Origin: Micromonospora sp. C95
Lineage (GTDB): Bacteria; Actinomycetota; Actinomycetes; Mycobacteriales; Micromonosporaceae
NCBI RefSeq assembly: GCF_018070465.1
Contig: NZ_JAGPXT010000046.1
Location: 1-34,425, forward strand
Length of the DNA: 34,425 nucleotides
Direction: 5' to 3'
Positions 7,321 to 15,884 of this stretch are shown piece after piece. The translations under genes were made by a program, and so were the position numbers. Positions within the stretch are counted from its first letter, which is position 1; each line of letters begins with the position of its first letter. The notes beneath the pieces are model-generated. The model was given only the letters and a program-made list of their open reading frames with translations. It had not been told where the DNA came from and ran no database searches.

Positions 7321-9771
7321 TCAGCGGGCGTGCCGGCGCGGAATCTCCGCCTCGTCGTGGCCGCCGAGTGGGCGCAGCGGGCGGTACCGGGCCAGCCAGG
7401 CGACCAGTTCCTCCGCCGGCATCGGCCGGGCGTAGAACCAGCCCTGGGCGGCGTCGCAGCCGGCCACGTGCAGCATCCGCCAGGTCCGCTCGTCCTCCAC
7501 GCCCTCGGCCACCACCCGCAGCCCCAGCGCCTTGGCCAGCTCGATGGTGGAGCGGACGATCGCCGCGTCGTCGGCGTCCTCGGTCATGCCGAGGACGAAC
7601 GAGCGGTCGACCTTCACCTCCGACAGCGGCAGTCGGCGCAGGTGTTGAAGGCTGGAGTAACCGGTGCCGAAGTCGTCCAGCGCGATGCCCACCCCGATCC
7701 GGTGCAGCCGGGTGATGGTGGTCAGCACCCGACGCGGGTCGGCCATCAGCGCGCCCTCGGTGATCTCCAGTTGCAGTCGCTGCGGTGCCACGCCGTAGCG
7801 GGCGAGCCGGTCGGCGATCTGGTCGGCGATCTCGCCGGTGTGCAGGTCCCGCACGCTGACGTTCAACGCCGCCCGCAGCCCGAGGCCGGCCGCCGACCAC
7901 TTGGCGAGCTGCTCCACCACGTCGTCGACCACCCGGCGGGTGAGCAGCCGCATCACCGCGCTCTGCTCGGCGACCCGGATCAGCTCCTCCGGGTCGACCA
8001 TCCCCCGGCGTGGGTGCCGCCAGCGCAGCAGGGCCTCCACCCCGACCACCTCGCCGGTGGCGATGGCGACCTGCGGCTGGTAATACATCATGATCTCGCC
8101 CGCGTCGGCGTCCGGTTCGGCACCGGGGCGGGTGTCGGCGGTCGGCGTCGTCGGATCCGCTGCACCGTCACCGGAGTGCGGCTGGCCATCGACGGGCGTC
8201 CCGGGCCACCCCACGCCACGGTCCGTCGCAGCAGCCGACCCCACGTCCCCGCCCGCCCGACGCAGGGTCGGATCGGCACCGGTGATGATCCGCGCGATCA
8301 GCTCGTCATTGTGGTGCACCGCCCGGGGACGACGTCGCCGCCGGCTCCACCAGCTGACACCGGTCGGCTCCGCAAGCGGCGCAGGGGTGGGCAGCACCGC
8401 GCCGTCGCCGCCGCGAACGGTGGTCACGTCGGCCGGCGCGGACCCGTCGGCTCGTCCCGGCGAACCGACCTCCAACACCCGGCGCAGGTCAGCAAGCAGC
8501 CCCAACCGTTCGGCGGAGTTGTGGTCGGACTCGGCGGTGTAGACGGCGACCGTGTCGTTGCGGTGCTTCGCGTCGTACATCGCCACGTCCGCGTGCCGCA
8601 TCAGGGTGGCGAAGTCCTCGCCGTGGTCGGGAAACAGGGCGATGCCGATCGACCCACCGACGTCCAGTGGCAGCCCATCCAGCGGCACCGGCTCGGCGAG
8701 CGCCTGGACGACCTGGTCGGCCAGCGTACGGGCCTCGCCGACCTCGCTGAGCCCGGTCATCACGATCGCGAACTCGTCGCCACCGAGCCGGGCGACCATC
8801 TGCGGCGGCGCGACCACGTCGGTCAGCCGGGCGCTCACCTTCACCAGCAGCCGGTCGCCGACCGCATGGCCGAGCGCGTCGTTGACGTTCTTGAACCGGT
8901 CCAGGTCGATGAGCAGCAGGGCGAGGCGCGTCGCGGGCTCTCCTCGGGCGGCACGCTCCGCGTGCCGGTGCACCTGCTCGTTGACCTCCGCCAGCAACGC
9001 CTTGCGGTTGGGCAGGCCGGTGAGCGGATCGAGTGCGGCCAACTGATGCTGCTCCACGGTGAGCCGGGCCATCCGGTAGACCGCGAACAGCGGCACCAGC
9101 ACCAACGGCACCAGGGCGGCGCTGGCTCTGGCGGCGGTGACCAGCACCGGCGCGAGTAGCAGCAACGACCCGGTGGAGAGCAGCTCGAAGGGCAGGCCGT
9201 GCCAAGCGTTGGGCCACCATCGCTCCCCGAAGCGAAGTCGCACCGCCGCGGTGACCAGGCCGTAGTTGACCGCGAACCAGGCGACCCCGGCGCCGCCGAC
9301 CGCGACGATGTCGGTCCAGCCCAGCGCCGCGCCGTCGTAGATGCCGCCGGGGCCGAGCCGGGTGATCGCGTACGCCGCCGCCAGTGAGCAGGCGTACTGC
9401 CCGGCGTTGAAGGCCGTCCGCCAGGGTGCGTGCCGCATCCGGATCCCGGACACCACCACGGCGACCGCCTGCACCGCGACCGCGGGGCCGAGCCCCCAGC
9501 CGAGCAGGATCGCGAAGGTGAAGCAGGTCGAGGGGAAGACGGCCGAGGAGGACTGCCCCCGGCCGGGCGGCAGGAAGGGCCGCGCGTCGCAGGTCACGGC
9601 GAGCACCGCCATCGTCCAGAACGCCGCCGGCAGGTCGGGCAGGGCCGAAACGAACGACACCAGCCCGCTGGTCGAGACGAGCACGGCCACCGCGAGCACG
9701 GCCGCGACGAAGGTGGAGAACTGCGCGGTCCGCCCGGGCGGGACGAGGTTGCGCGGATCGGGCGACTCCAT
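7321..9771 (-). CDS. Membrane-bound GGDEF-EAL c-di-GMP turnover protein (RmdB-like by synteny)
   Basis: This 816-residue protein has several hydrophobic segments (about residues 15-235), then a GGDEF domain with intact LGGDEF (about 329-333) and an EAL domain with intact EALLRW (about 578), DDFGTGYSSL, KVDRSF and AEGVED. Both synthase and phosphodiesterase activity are possible. About 120 low-complexity residues (about 435-553) are inserted between LRRVLE and MMYYQPQ, where related proteins have a short link. The gene sits between ligA and gatC. As I recall, Streptomyces coelicolor RmdB (SCO5495), a c-di-GMP phosphodiesterase affecting development, has the same position. The ATG at 9771 has GGAGG 4 nt upstream; a GTG at 9807 lacks one. 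Confidence 0.92.
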   Translation of the reverse strand: MESPDPRNLVPPGRTAQFSTFVAAVLAVAVLVSTSGLVSFVSALPDLPAAFWTMAVLAVTCDARPFLPPGRGQSSSAVFPSTCFTFAILLGWGLGPAVAVQAVAVVVSGIRMRHAPWRTAFNAGQYACSLAAAYAITRLGPGGIYDGAALGWTDIVAVGGAGVAWFAVNYGLVTAAVRLRFGERWWPNAWHGLPFELLSTGSLLLLAPVLVTAARASAALVPLVLVPLFAVYRMARLTVEQHQLAALDPLTGLPNRKALLAEVNEQVHRHAERAARGEPATRLALLLIDLDRFKNVNDALGHAVGDRLLVKVSARLTDVVAPPQMVARLGGDEFAIVMTGLSEVGEARTLADQVVQALAEPVPLDGLPLDVGGSIGIALFPDHGEDFATLMRHADVAMYDAKHRNDTVAVYTAESDHNSAERLGLLADLRRVLEVGSPGRADGSAPADVTTVRGGDGAVLPTPAPLAEPTGVSWWSRRRRRPRAVHHNDELIARIITGADPTLRRAGGDVGSAAATDRGVGWPGTPVDGQPHSGDGAADPTTPTADTRPGAEPDADAGEIMMYYQPQVAIATGEVVGVEALLRWRHPRRGMVDPEELIRVAEQSAVMRLLTRRVVDDVVEQLAKWSAAGLGLRAALNVSVRDLHTGEIADQIADRLARYGVAPQRLQLEITEGALMADPRRVLTTITRLHRIGVGIALDDFGTGYSSLQHLRRLPLSEVKVDRSFVLGMTEDADDAAIVRSTIELAKALGLRVVAEGVEDERTWRMLHVAGCDAAQGWFYARPMPAEELVAWLARYRPLRPLGGHDEAEIPRRHAR

Positions 9772-9916
9772 CACACCTCCCGGCACGAGACCGGCCCGTG
9801 GTTTCACGCGCCGTGCCCCAATGAAACGCCCTGACCGCCCACTTACCCGGCGCGACAGTCACGAACCGGTCGTAGTCGTAATTAAGTTGGTATCCGGCGG
9901 TGTGTCGTAAAGATCG

Positions 9917-12067
9917 TCACTCCTCGACGCGGGCCACCTGCCGGGCTGCCTCGGGGCCGGCGTCGAGGAGCACCCGAAAGCCCTCCTCGTCGAGCACGGG
10001 CACCTTGAGGCTGGCCGCCTTGTCCGCCTTGGTGCCGGGGTTGTCGCCCACCACCACGAAGCCGGTCTTCTTCGACACCGAGCCGCTGACCTTGCCGCCC
10101 CGGGACTGGATCGCCTCCGCCGCCTGGTCCCGGGAAAAGCCGCCGAGCGTGCCGGTCACCACCACGGTCACCCCCTCCAGCGGGCGTGGCCCCTCCTCTA
10201 CCGCCTCCTCCGCCATGCGGACACCCGCCTCGGCCCACTTGCGGACCACCTCGCGGTGCCAGTCGACGGCGAACCACTCGCGGATGCTGGCGGCGATGGT
10301 CGGGCCGACACCGTCGACTGAGGAGAGTTCCTCCTCGGTAGCCTGGTCGACCGCCTCGACGGAGCGGAAGTGTCGGGCCAACGCCTGCGCGGCGGTTGGC
10401 CCGACGTGCCGGATGGACAGGGCCACCAGCACCCGCCACAGGTCGCGCTCCCGGGCCGTGGCGAGATTGTCGAGCAGCTTCACGGCGTTGCTACCGAGGC
10501 TGCCGTCCTTGTTGACGAAGAACGGCGCACGGGCCAGCCGCTCGGCGTCGAGCGAGAACAGGTCACCCTCGTCGGTGATGATCTGCGCGTCGAGCAGCGC
10601 GGCGCCGCTCTTGTAGCCGAGCGCCTCGATGTCGAAGGCGCCCCGCCCGGCCAGGTGGAAAACCCGCTCCCGCAACTGCGCCGGGCAACTGCGCGAATTG
10701 GGGCACCGGATGTCGACGTCGCCCTCCTTCGCGGGCGCGAGTGGCGTCCCGCAGGCCGGGCAGGTGGTCGGCATGACGAACGCTCGGGCGTCCGGCGGGC
10801 GCAGGTCGACCACCGGCCCGAGCACCTCGGGGATCACGTCTCCGGCCTTGCGGATCACCACCGTGTCGCCGATCAGGACCCCCTTGCGCTCGACCTCGCG
10901 GGCGTTGTGCAGGGTCGCGTACTCGACGGTGGAGCCGGCCACCCGGACCGGCTGGAGCACCGCCCGTGGCGTGACCCGACCGGTCCGCCCGACCTCGACC
11001 TCGATGTCGAGCAGGGTGGTGTTCACCTCCTCTGGCGGATACTTGAAAGCGATCGCCCAGCGTGGTGCCCGGCTGGTCGAACCCAGCCGGCCCTGGATCG
11101 GCACCGGGTCGACCTTCACCACCACCCCGTCGATCTCGTGCTCGACGTCGTGTCGGTGCGCCGCGTAGTGCGCGATGTAGTCCCGGACGCCGGCCAGGTC
11201 GGGCACCACCCGCCAGCGGTCGCTGGTGGGCAGCCCCCACGCCCGCAGGGCCGAGTACGACTCGGACTGGGTGGCCGGCTGGAAGCCGCGGCGGGCGCCG
11301 ATGCCGTGCACCACCAGGCGCAGCGGTCGGGAGGCGGTGATCCGCGGATCCTTCTGCCGCAGGCTGCCGGCGGCGGCGTTGCGCGGGTTGGCGAACGGCG
11401 CCTTGCCCTGCTCGACCAGACCGGCGTTCAGGTCGGCGAAGGCGGCCACCGGAAAGTAAATTTCGCCCCGCACCTCGATGAAATCGGGGGGCGGCCCGAA
11501 CTCCGACGAGTCGGTCAGCCGACCCGGCACGTCCCGGATGCTGCGTACGTTGGCGGTGACGTCCTCGCCGGTGCGGCCGTCGCCGCGGGTGGCCGCGCGG
11601 ACCAGCCGGCCGCCTTCGTAGGTGAGGTTGATCGCCAACCCGTCGACCTTCAGCTCGCACAGATAAGGTGCCGGACCACCGGCGTCCCGCTCGACCCGCT
11701 CCGCCCAGGCGGCCAGCTCCTCGTCGGCGAAGGCGTTGTCCAGCGACATCATCCGTTCGGCGTGCGCGACCGGGGTGAAGTCGGTGGAGAACGTGCCGCC
11801 GACCCGCTGGGTCGGTGAATCCGGGGTGCGCAGCGCCGGGAACTCCGCCTCCAGCGCCTCCAGCTCGCGTAGTTGGCGGTCGAAGTCGGCGTCGGAGACG
11901 GTCGGGGCGTCGAGGACGTAGTAGCGGTACTGGTGCTCGGTCAGCTCCTGGCTGAGCGTGGTGTGCCGCTCCCGCGCCTGCGGCGTCGGCTCGGGACCGG
12001 CGGCCTCCTGCGCCGCATCGACCTGCTGGGGAACCGCTTCCTCCGACACCCTGCCGCCTCCGGACAC
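9917..12067 (-). CDS. ligA: NAD-dependent DNA ligase
   Basis: LigA (716 residues) seals nicks during replication and repair using NAD+. The adenylated lysine is K140 in ELKVDG. Nucleotidyltransferase motifs follow (NPRNAAAGSLRQ), then the OB fold, a four-Cys zinc finger (CPACG...RCPNSRSCP), helix-hairpin-helix repeats and a C-terminal BRCT domain with GGKVSGSVSKKTGFVVVG. The N-terminal 35 residues are acidic and likely disordered. Two GTG starts are possible: 12067 (GGAGG at 9 nt) and 12049 (GGAGG at 7 nt, giving SEEAVPQQ). The sequence does not settle which. The gene is followed by the GGDEF-EAL gene after 145 bp. Confidence 0.97.
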   Translation of the reverse strand: MSGGGRVSEEAVPQQVDAAQEAAGPEPTPQARERHTTLSQELTEHQYRYYVLDAPTVSDADFDRQLRELEALEAEFPALRTPDSPTQRVGGTFSTDFTPVAHAERMMSLDNAFADEELAAWAERVERDAGGPAPYLCELKVDGLAINLTYEGGRLVRAATRGDGRTGEDVTANVRSIRDVPGRLTDSSEFGPPPDFIEVRGEIYFPVAAFADLNAGLVEQGKAPFANPRNAAAGSLRQKDPRITASRPLRLVVHGIGARRGFQPATQSESYSALRAWGLPTSDRWRVVPDLAGVRDYIAHYAAHRHDVEHEIDGVVVKVDPVPIQGRLGSTSRAPRWAIAFKYPPEEVNTTLLDIEVEVGRTGRVTPRAVLQPVRVAGSTVEYATLHNAREVERKGVLIGDTVVIRKAGDVIPEVLGPVVDLRPPDARAFVMPTTCPACGTPLAPAKEGDVDIRCPNSRSCPAQLRERVFHLAGRGAFDIEALGYKSGAALLDAQIITDEGDLFSLDAERLARAPFFVNKDGSLGSNAVKLLDNLATARERDLWRVLVALSIRHVGPTAAQALARHFRSVEAVDQATEEELSSVDGVGPTIAASIREWFAVDWHREVVRKWAEAGVRMAEEAVEEGPRPLEGVTVVVTGTLGGFSRDQAAEAIQSRGGKVSGSVSKKTGFVVVGDNPGTKADKAASLKVPVLDEEGFRVLLDAGPEAARQVARVEE

Positions 12068-12091
12068 CGCTGTCGACCTCCCGTGATCGTG

Positions 12092-13117
12092 CTACCCCCG
12101 CACGGTATCCCCCGGGTGGGACAACCGTGCGGCCAGCGCGGCGAGTTGATCGGCGTACTCGATCCGGCCGGCCCAGCCCGCCGGCCAGCCGGCCATCCCG
12201 TTGGCCGCGCCGACGAAGGCTCCGGCGAGGGCGGCGATCGAGTCGGAGTCTCCGGCGCTCCGCGCGCCCCGAGCCAGCGCGTCGACCGGGGCGTCCGGGT
12301 GCCGCAGTGCGCAGTACAGGGCTGCCGCGAGCGCTTCCTCGGCGATCCAGCCCTCACCCGTGAGCCGACACGGGTCGTCGCCGTCGTCCGGGGCGGCCAG
12401 GGCCGCGTCGAGTCGACCCAGCGCCAGGAGGCACTCGTCCCAGCCACGGGCGATGAACTCCTCCGGCGTCCGCTCGCCCGGCCGTTGCCACAGGTCACCG
12501 AGCCAGTCGGCCCGGTAGACCGTGCGCTGCTGCCGGGCCCGGGCGGTGAGCAGGCCGGGGAGATCGGCCAGCGGAGCACCGTCGACGAGCAGCCGCACGG
12601 CGTACGCGGTCAGCTCGCTCGCCGCCAGCCCGGTCGGGTGTCCGTGGGTCAGGCCGGCCTGGAGTTGGGCGAGCCCGGCGAGGGTGTCCAGGCCGACGTC
12701 GAGCAGCCCCACCGGGGTGACCCGCATGTTCGCGCCACACCCCTTCGAGCCGGCCTCGGTGGCCTGCTGCCAGGGCAGCCCCCGGGACAGTTCGGCGCAG
12801 GCCCGAAGGCAGGTCATCCCCGGCGCGCGGTTGTTGTCCGGGCTGGCCGCCCAGTCCAGGAAGCGGCGGCGCAGCAGCGGCTGCACCGCCTCGGCGGTAT
12901 ACGTCGGCGCGTCGTGCAGCGCCCAGCCCACCGCCAACGCCATCTGCGTGTCGTCGGTGACAAGTGCCGGATCACCGATCAGCTCGCGGGGGCCGGAAGG
13001 TCCGTACCGGTGGTCGATCTCGGCGACGGTGAGGAACTCGGTCGGTTTGCCGAGCGCGTCACCGAAGGCAAGCCCGAAGAGCGAGCCGGCGGCGCGCTGG
13101 GGTGCAGCACTGATCAT
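12092..13117 (-). CDS. ADP-ribosylglycohydrolase (DraG) family protein
   Basis: This 341-residue protein has the family's metal-binding blocks: GLAFGDALGKPTE near the N-terminus, DDTQMALAVGWAL, and GDSDSIAALAGAFVGAANG near the C-terminus. The family removes ADP-ribose from modified proteins, or hydrolyses related substrates, using two Mg ions; the target here cannot be inferred. The ATG at 13117 begins right before the conserved AAGSLFGLAFGDALG; an in-frame TTG at 13144 is weaker and neither has a Shine-Dalgarno sequence. It is read after the VOC gene and ahead of ligA (24 bp gap to the longer ligA start). Confidence 0.88.
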   Translation of the reverse strand: MISAAPQRAAGSLFGLAFGDALGKPTEFLTVAEIDHRYGPSGPRELIGDPALVTDDTQMALAVGWALHDAPTYTAEAVQPLLRRRFLDWAASPDNNRAPGMTCLRACAELSRGLPWQQATEAGSKGCGANMRVTPVGLLDVGLDTLAGLAQLQAGLTHGHPTGLAASELTAYAVRLLVDGAPLADLPGLLTARARQQRTVYRADWLGDLWQRPGERTPEEFIARGWDECLLALGRLDAALAAPDDGDDPCRLTGEGWIAEEALAAALYCALRHPDAPVDALARGARSAGDSDSIAALAGAFVGAANGMAGWPAGWAGRIEYADQLAALAARLSHPGDTVRG

Positions 13118-13176
13118 GGAGGCGATGATGCCTGTCGCCCGCAAGTCCGCGGAGCGGCCGGTCGGACCACCACGGT

Positions 13177-13215
13177 CGGCCTGCCGGCCCGGCTGGGGTC
13201 GGCACCGGCAGGCCG
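13177..13215 (-). terminator. Hairpin downstream of the VOC gene
   Basis: A perfect 11-bp stem (13177-13187 with 13205-13215) with a 17-nt loop starts 4 bp beyond the VOC gene stop. It has no U tract. It probably limits transcription from the VOC gene into the ADP-ribosylglycohydrolase gene. Confidence 0.55.
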
Positions 13216-13219
13216 GCGA

Positions 13220-13597
13220 TCAGTCCCAGCAGAGGCAGAACGGGTGGCCGGCCGGGTCGGCGTAGACCCGGAAGCCCTCGCCCTCGCCGGGTAGCCGGCG
13301 GGCGCCCAGGGCCAGGGCCGCCTGCTCCGCCGCCTCGATGTCGGTCACCGTCACGTCGAGGTGGAACTGCTGGGGACGCTCCGGGTCGGGCCAGGCCGGC
13401 GGGCGCAGCTCGGGGGCCCGCTGGAAGGCCAGGCGGGGCAGGTGGCCGGGCGGGCCGCCGAGCACCACCCAGTCGTTGCCGTCGGAGTTGTCCTCGATCA
13501 GCGGCAGGCCGAGCAGCTCCGAGTAGAAGCCGGCAAGCGCACGCGGGTCGGGACAGTCGATCACCGTCGAACGCAACTGTCCAATCATGGCGAGCAT
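13220..13597 (-). CDS. VOC (glyoxalase/bleomycin-resistance) superfamily protein
   Basis: This 125-residue protein has the paired beta-alpha-beta-beta-beta layout of the vicinal oxygen chelate fold: STVIDCPDPRALAGFYSELLGLP in the first half and HLDVTVTDIEAAEQAALALGARRL in the second, ending DPAGHPFCLCWD. It matches the small glyoxalase-like domain group common in actinobacteria, whose substrates are usually unknown. The initial metal-binding His of true glyoxalase I is not obvious. Starts at 13597 (GGGG just upstream) and 13588 (MIGQLRST) are both possible. A hairpin follows the stop. Confidence 0.85.
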   Translation of the reverse strand: MLAMIGQLRSTVIDCPDPRALAGFYSELLGLPLIEDNSDGNDWVVLGGPPGHLPRLAFQRAPELRPPAWPDPERPQQFHLDVTVTDIEAAEQAALALGARRLPGEGEGFRVYADPAGHPFCLCWD

Positions 13598-13624
13598 CGT
13601 GCCCCGTGGGTACGACGGGAAACC

Positions 13625-14623
13625 TCACTCCTCGGACAGTCGGCGGCCGGCGTCCCGGCAGGCCGTGAGGACGGCCCGGGCGTATGCGGCGTCCGCTCCG
13701 GCCAGGCCACAGGCGGGGGTCACCACCACCTGCTCGGCGAGCCGGCGGCGCGGAAACCCGAGGCGGTCCCAGAGAGTGCGTACCCGGCCGGCGAGGTCGG
13801 CGGAGGTCGGCGCGCGACCGCCCGGCGTCGTCGGCGCGGCACCGGCCAGCAGCCCGAACCCGGCGTCGAGCGCCTCACCGAGCGGGTCGAGGTCGCTGAG
13901 CAGGCTCAGGTCGAGGGCGACACCGATCGCTCCGGCGGAGCGGAGCAGCTCCAGCGGCACGTCCGGGGCGCAGCAGTGCACCACGGTCGGCACCCCCACC
14001 GCCTCGATCACCGTGCTCAGCAGCGCACGGGCATCGACCGACTCCACCGCCCGGTAGGCACCGAGGCCACTCTCGGTGGGGATCCGCCCGGCCAGCGCCG
14101 CCGGCAGGGACGGTTCGTCCAGTTGGAGCAGCACCGCGGCGCGCGGCAGCCGGCGGGTCACCGCCTCGACGTGGCCGCGCAGCCCTTCGGCCAGCGAGCC
14201 GGCCAGATCCCGCAGCGCGCCGGGGTCGCGCAGCATCCGGCCGCCGATCGGCAGCTCGATCGAGGCGGCCAGGGTCAGCGGGCCGGCCGCCTGGATCTTG
14301 AGTGGGCCGGCGTACTCCTCGGCCTGCTCGGCGAGCTGGTCCAGATCGCGTTCCATCAGGTCGCGGGCCCGGCGCAGGTCGCGGCCGGGACGCGGCGCCA
14401 CCCGCCACCGCGCCGCGTACAGCTCGACCGGCAACTCCACAAGCAGGCCACCGGTGCGACCGATCATGTCGGCACCCGGCCCCCGGGCCGGCAGCTCCGC
14501 CAGATGAGGCAGGGCGGGCAGCTCACCGAGGACGATCCGCTGCGCCTCGGCGATGTCAGTCCCCGGCAGCGACCCCACTCCCGTCGCCGCACCCACCCCC
14601 CATGGCAACCCCAGATCACTCAC
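13625..14623 (-). CDS. Cobalamin-independent methionine synthase (MetE C-domain)-like protein
   Basis: This 332-residue protein resembles only the catalytic C-terminal half of MetE. It has GVGSLPGTD near the start, QLDEPSLP in the middle, VVHCCAPDVP (zinc His/Cys) and VVTPACGLAG (zinc Cys). Full MetE is about 750 residues; short forms act on other methyl donors or have unknown roles. It is read after mnmA on the same strand, as in other actinobacteria as I recall. The start is GTG at 14623, immediately after an intergenic inverted repeat; GGAGG is 12 nt upstream, rather far, so the start is moderately sure. Confidence 0.85.
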   Translation of the reverse strand: MSDLGLPWGVGAATGVGSLPGTDIAEAQRIVLGELPALPHLAELPARGPGADMIGRTGGLLVELPVELYAARWRVAPRPGRDLRRARDLMERDLDQLAEQAEEYAGPLKIQAAGPLTLAASIELPIGGRMLRDPGALRDLAGSLAEGLRGHVEAVTRRLPRAAVLLQLDEPSLPAALAGRIPTESGLGAYRAVESVDARALLSTVIEAVGVPTVVHCCAPDVPLELLRSAGAIGVALDLSLLSDLDPLGEALDAGFGLLAGAAPTTPGGRAPTSADLAGRVRTLWDRLGFPRRRLAEQVVVTPACGLAGADAAYARAVLTACRDAGRRLSEE

Positions 14624-14660
14624 CGCCGCAGGGTACCTCCCGCGATCGGTCCCGCACCGA

Positions 14661-14728
14661 GGTCACGGCTTGCGGCATGTCGGGCGATCAGGGCGACGGG
14701 AAGGCCCGACATGCCGCAAGCCGCGACC
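14661..14728. repeat. Intergenic inverted repeat with 25-bp arms
   Basis: Arms 14661-14685 and 14704-14728 match as reverse complements over 25 bp with one mismatch (A14665 against C14724). The 18-nt loop is 14686-14703. The core is CTTGCGGCATGTCGGGC. It lies in the 139-bp gap between the mnmA stop and the metE-like start, both minus strand. It may be an attenuator or terminator between the two genes, or an interspersed palindromic element like the one at 1-127, with which it shares layout but not sequence. Confidence 0.9.
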
Positions 14729-14762
14729 GATACTCCACCGAGGGCCGAGGGCCGAGGGGCGG

Positions 14763-15836
14763 TCAGTCGGTGATGGTGGCGGAGGCTAGGACGATGTCGC
14801 CGGCGGGGTCGGGGTGGTAGGCGACGATGGCCTGGCCGGCGGCCACGCCGCGCACCGGGTGGCGCAGGTCGGCGTGGAGGGTGTCGCCGGCCACCGTGAC
14901 GGTGGCGGGCACCACGACGCCGTGGGCACGTAGCTGCACCTCGCACTCGAACGGACCGTCGGGTCGCGGCCCGCCGGTCCACACCGGGCGGGTGGCCCGC
15001 ACCGTGGCGACCTCCAGCGCCTCCGCCGGGCCGACGGTGACGGTGTTCGTCTTCGGCGTGATGGAGAGCACGTAGCGGGGCCGGCCGTCCGGGGCCGGCC
15101 GGTCCAGGTGCAGACCGCGCCGCTGACCGACGGTGTACGCGTACGCCCCGGCGTGCTGTCCCACCACCGCGCCGGTGCTCGCGTCGACCACGTCGCCGGG
15201 CGTCTCGCCGAGGCGCTGGGCCAGGAAACCCCGGGTGTCACCGTCGGCGATGAAGCAGATGTCGTGCGAGTCCGGCTTGTCGGCGACGGCGAGCCCACGC
15301 TCGGCGGCCTCCTGCCGAACCTGTGCCTTCGTCGAGTCGCCGAGCGGGAAGATCGAGCGGTCCAACTGCTCGCGGGTGAGCACGGCCAGCACGTACGACT
15401 GGTCCTTGGCCGCGTCGACGCTGCGGCGCAGCAGACCGTCGGGGCCGAGCCGGGCGTGGTGACCGGTGACCACCGCATCGAACCCCAGGGCGACCGCCCG
15501 GTCCAGCACCGCGGCGAACTTGATCTTCTCGTTGCAGCGCAGGCACGGGTTGGGGGTACGCCCCGCCGCGTACTCGGCGACGAAGTCGTCGACCACGTCG
15601 GCGTGGAAGCGGTCGGCCATGTCCCAGACGTAGAACGGAATGCCGAGCACGTCGGCGGCGCGCCGGGCGTCCCGCGAGTCCTCCAGGGTGCAGCAGCCCC
15701 GGGCGCCCGTGCGGTAGGTCTGCGGGTTGCGGGCCAACGCCAGGTGCACGCCGGTCACGTCATGCCCGGCCTGCACCGCCCGCGCCGCCGCCACGGCGGA
15801 ATCCACGCCGCCGGACATCGCCGCCAACACCCTCAC
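14763..15836 (-). CDS. mnmA: tRNA-specific 2-thiouridylase
   Basis: MnmA (357 residues) thiolates U34 of Lys, Glu and Gln tRNAs. It has the ATP pyrophosphatase P-loop SGGVDS (residues 8-13) and the two catalytic cysteines C98 (PNPCLRC) and C194 (HDICFI), equivalent to C102 and C199 of E. coli. The central domain has GQRRGLHL. I chose GTG at 15836, giving MRVLAAMSGG; GGGAG lies 10 nt upstream. A GTG at 15845 is in frame but crowds that site. It is 48 bp downstream of the cysteine desulfurase, which likely supplies the sulfur. Confidence 0.96.
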   Translation of the reverse strand: MRVLAAMSGGVDSAVAAARAVQAGHDVTGVHLALARNPQTYRTGARGCCTLEDSRDARRAADVLGIPFYVWDMADRFHADVVDDFVAEYAAGRTPNPCLRCNEKIKFAAVLDRAVALGFDAVVTGHHARLGPDGLLRRSVDAAKDQSYVLAVLTREQLDRSIFPLGDSTKAQVRQEAAERGLAVADKPDSHDICFIADGDTRGFLAQRLGETPGDVVDASTGAVVGQHAGAYAYTVGQRRGLHLDRPAPDGRPRYVLSITPKTNTVTVGPAEALEVATVRATRPVWTGGPRPDGPFECEVQLRAHGVVVPATVTVAGDTLHADLRHPVRGVAAGQAIVAYHPDPAGDIVLASATITD

Positions 15837-15884
15837 CCGGACCACTCTCCCTTCCCACCGAGCCTATCCCCGCCCGGTACCGGC

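Noticed and set aside
5239..9159. 1306-codon plus-strand open frame opposite gatA, gatC and the GGDEF-EAL gene
   Set aside because: It crosses several real genes on the other strand and translates to Arg/Gly/Val-rich sequence without motifs.
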